6,106 nt of DNA from Nocardioidaceae bacterium. Lineage in GTDB: Bacteria; Actinomycetota; Actinomycetes; Propionibacteriales; Nocardioidaceae. The DNA lies in NCBI GenBank assembly GCA_013811715.1, contig JACCUS010000111.1, forward strand, positions 1 through 6,106. Direction: 5' to 3'. Positions 4,991 through 6,106 of this stretch are shown piece after piece (position 1 is the first letter of the stretch; each line of letters begins with the position of its first letter). The notes under the pieces were generated by a model that did no database searches, was not told where the DNA came from, and saw nothing but the letters and a program-made list of their open reading frames with translations. Made by a program: the position numbers and the translations under genes.

Positions 4991-5992
4991 GTGGTGATGG
5001 CGGCAGATTCCACCAAGACGGATTTCGACGGACTCAACGACCAGTACCGGCCGGAGCTGCTCGCGCACTGCTACCGCATGCTCGGCTCGGTTCACGACGC
5101 GGAAGACCTGGTCCAGGAGACCTATCTGCGTGCCTGGCGGTCCTACGGCAAGTTCGAGGGGCGCTCGTCGATGCGCACCTGGCTGTACCGGATCGCGACC
5201 AACGCCTGCCTGACCGCGCTTGACGGCAAGCGCAAGCGACCGATGCCCACCGGCCTCGGGGCGCCGAGCTCCGACCCCGAAGGCGCCCTGGTCCAGCAGC
5301 CGGAGGTGCCGTGGCTCGAGCCGGTCCCCGATGCGATGGTCAGCGCCGAGTCGACCGATCCCGCCACCATCGTCGCCTCCCGGGAGAGCATCCGGCTCGC
5401 CTTCATCGCCGCGTTGCAGCACCTGCCTCCCCGGCAGCGCGCCGTCTTGATCCTGCGCGACGTGCTGAAGTGGCGGGCCGCCGAGGTCGCCGAGATGCTC
5501 GACATGAGCGCCGCTGCCGTCAACAGCGCGCTTCAGCGTGCTCACGCCCAGCTCGACCAGGTCGCCCCGGCCGAAGACCAGGTCGTCGAACCGACCAGTG
5601 CAGACCAGCGTGAGCTGCTCGACAGGTACGTCGAGGCGTTCGAGAGCTACGACGTCGCCGCGATAGTTGAGCTGTTCACCAAGGACGCGGTCTGGGAGAT
5701 GCCGCCGTACACGGGCTGGTACCAAGGAGCTGAGAACATCGGCCGTCTCATCGCCACGGCTTGCCCGGCCAAGGCTCCAGGCGACATGCGGCTCGTCGCG
5801 ACCGAGGCCAACGGCCAGCCCGCGTTCGGGCTCTACATGCGCGGCGACGACGGCGTCCACCGCGCCTTCCAGCTGCACGCGCTCGACGTGACGGCTGCGG
5901 GTGTCGCACACGTCGGGAGCTTCTTCGACCTGCGGCTGTTCCGGACGTTCGGCCTCCCAGACACCCTCCCCGCCGAGCACCCGCCGAGCTGA
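4991..5992 (+). CDS. ECF sigma factor with SnoaL-like C-terminal domain (SigG / TIGR02960 type)
   Basis: This 333-residue protein would direct RNA polymerase to alternative promoters. Region 2 (about 19-82) contains LAHCYRMLGSVHDAEDLVQE and the DNA-melting segment RSSMRTWLYRIATNACLT. A linker with PEVPWLEPVPD (105-114) is typical of the SigG/TIGR02960 group. Region 4 (about 135-190) contains LPPRQRAVLILRDVL and the helix-turn-helix AAEVAEMLDMSAAAVNSALQRA. Residues about 206-318 form a SnoaL/NTF2-like domain (LLDRYVEAFESYDVAAIVEL; WEMPPYTGWYQG). In related ECF groups such an extension replaces a separate anti-sigma factor and modulates activity, and no anti-sigma gene is visible next to this one. 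The length matches the family, so the gene looks intact. It diverges from the VOC gene and is followed after 10 bp by a TIGR03086-like gene, probably co-transcribed. The promoters it controls cannot be told from this window. Confidence 0.93.
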   Translation: MVMAADSTKTDFDGLNDQYRPELLAHCYRMLGSVHDAEDLVQETYLRAWRSYGKFEGRSSMRTWLYRIATNACLTALDGKRKRPMPTGLGAPSSDPEGALVQQPEVPWLEPVPDAMVSAESTDPATIVASRESIRLAFIAALQHLPPRQRAVLILRDVLKWRAAEVAEMLDMSAAAVNSALQRAHAQLDQVAPAEDQVVEPTSADQRELLDRYVEAFESYDVAAIVELFTKDAVWEMPPYTGWYQGAENIGRLIATACPAKAPGDMRLVATEANGQPAFGLYMRGDDGVHRAFQLHALDVTAAGVAHVGSFFDLRLFRTFGLPDTLPAEHPPS

Positions 5993-6002
5993 CCGGACAA
6001 CC

Positions 6003-6106
6003 GTGACCGAAGCACGCGGATCGGCGCAGTCGGTCGGCGGGGTCGCGCTCCTCGAGCGCGCGATCAACTACACGCGCGGGAGCCTCCGACTCGTCACACC
6101 CGAAGC
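6003..6106 (+). CDS. N-terminus of TIGR03086-like / maleylpyruvate isomerase-type (DinB-like) protein, cut by window edge
   Basis: A GTG at 6003 opens a frame of 34 codons plus two bases that reaches the right edge without a stop. The residues VALLERAINYTRGSLRLV, then TPEA, resemble the first helix of the TIGR03086 and mycothiol-dependent maleylpyruvate isomerase N-terminal families, four-helix proteins that often bind metal. The metal-binding histidines would lie beyond the window, so activity cannot be judged. The start lies 10 bp after the sigma-factor stop with only a weak ribosome binding site, which suggests translational coupling. From memory, TIGR03086-type genes often follow SigG/TIGR02960-type sigma genes in actinobacteria, which supports the call. 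Confidence 0.65.
   Translation, partial: MTEARGSAQSVGGVALLERAINYTRGSLRLVTPE

Noticed and set aside
4726..5037. Long N-terminal extension of the VOC protein, up to 104 codons
   Set aside because: The extra part has no VOC similarity and would overlap the sigma-factor start; the family fold begins at MIGRLHHVV.
4874..6067. Minus-strand 397-codon open frame opposite the sigma factor
   Set aside because: It mirrors the sigma-factor codons, has no recognisable motifs, and would overlap both the sigma gene and the downstream gene entirely.

Overview
The window is high-GC DNA with actinobacterial character: GTG starts, GGAGG-type ribosome binding sites, a SigG-type ECF sigma factor with a SnoaL-like tail, and a SpoIIAB/RsbW-like ATPase fused to a PAS domain. 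A member of Propionibacteriales such as a Nocardioides relative would fit, but the genus is an inference. I see no RNA genes, insertion sequences, prophage parts or CRISPR array.

Left part (1-3473), minus strand, read right to left: a secreted subtilisin-family serine protease (1962-3473), an ATPase/PAS regulatory protein (618-1874) and a nucleotidyltransferase that runs off the left edge (1-544). The gaps between them are 87 and 73 bp, with no convincing terminator, so co-transcription is possible. An exact 18-bp repeat lies inside the ATPase/PAS gene, and a nested inverted repeat straddles its stop codon.

Middle (3474-4328): a 261-bp divergent intergenic region separates the protease gene from a plus-strand gene for a small exported, membrane-anchored protein. 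After predicted signal-peptide removal this protein starts Cys-Ser-Cys and has the four-cysteine spacing of the N-terminal domain of tissue inhibitors of metalloproteinases (TIMP/NTR fold). The intergenic region holds an 11-bp exact direct repeat at 15-bp spacing, overlapping a GGAAC-N17-CGTC sequence that resembles an ECF-sigma promoter. This protease/inhibitor-fold pair is the most interesting part of the window.

Right part (4339-6106): a minus-strand glyoxalase-fold (VOC) protein ends 10 bp from the end of the TIMP-like gene. It diverges from a SigG-type ECF sigma factor across about 265 bp containing a perfect 12-bp palindrome. Ten bp after the sigma gene begins a protein whose N-terminus resembles the TIGR03086/mycothiol-dependent maleylpyruvate isomerase family; it runs off the right edge. 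Sigma factor, VOC protein and this enzyme-like protein look like a small regulatory and detoxification module. Both edge genes are incomplete.
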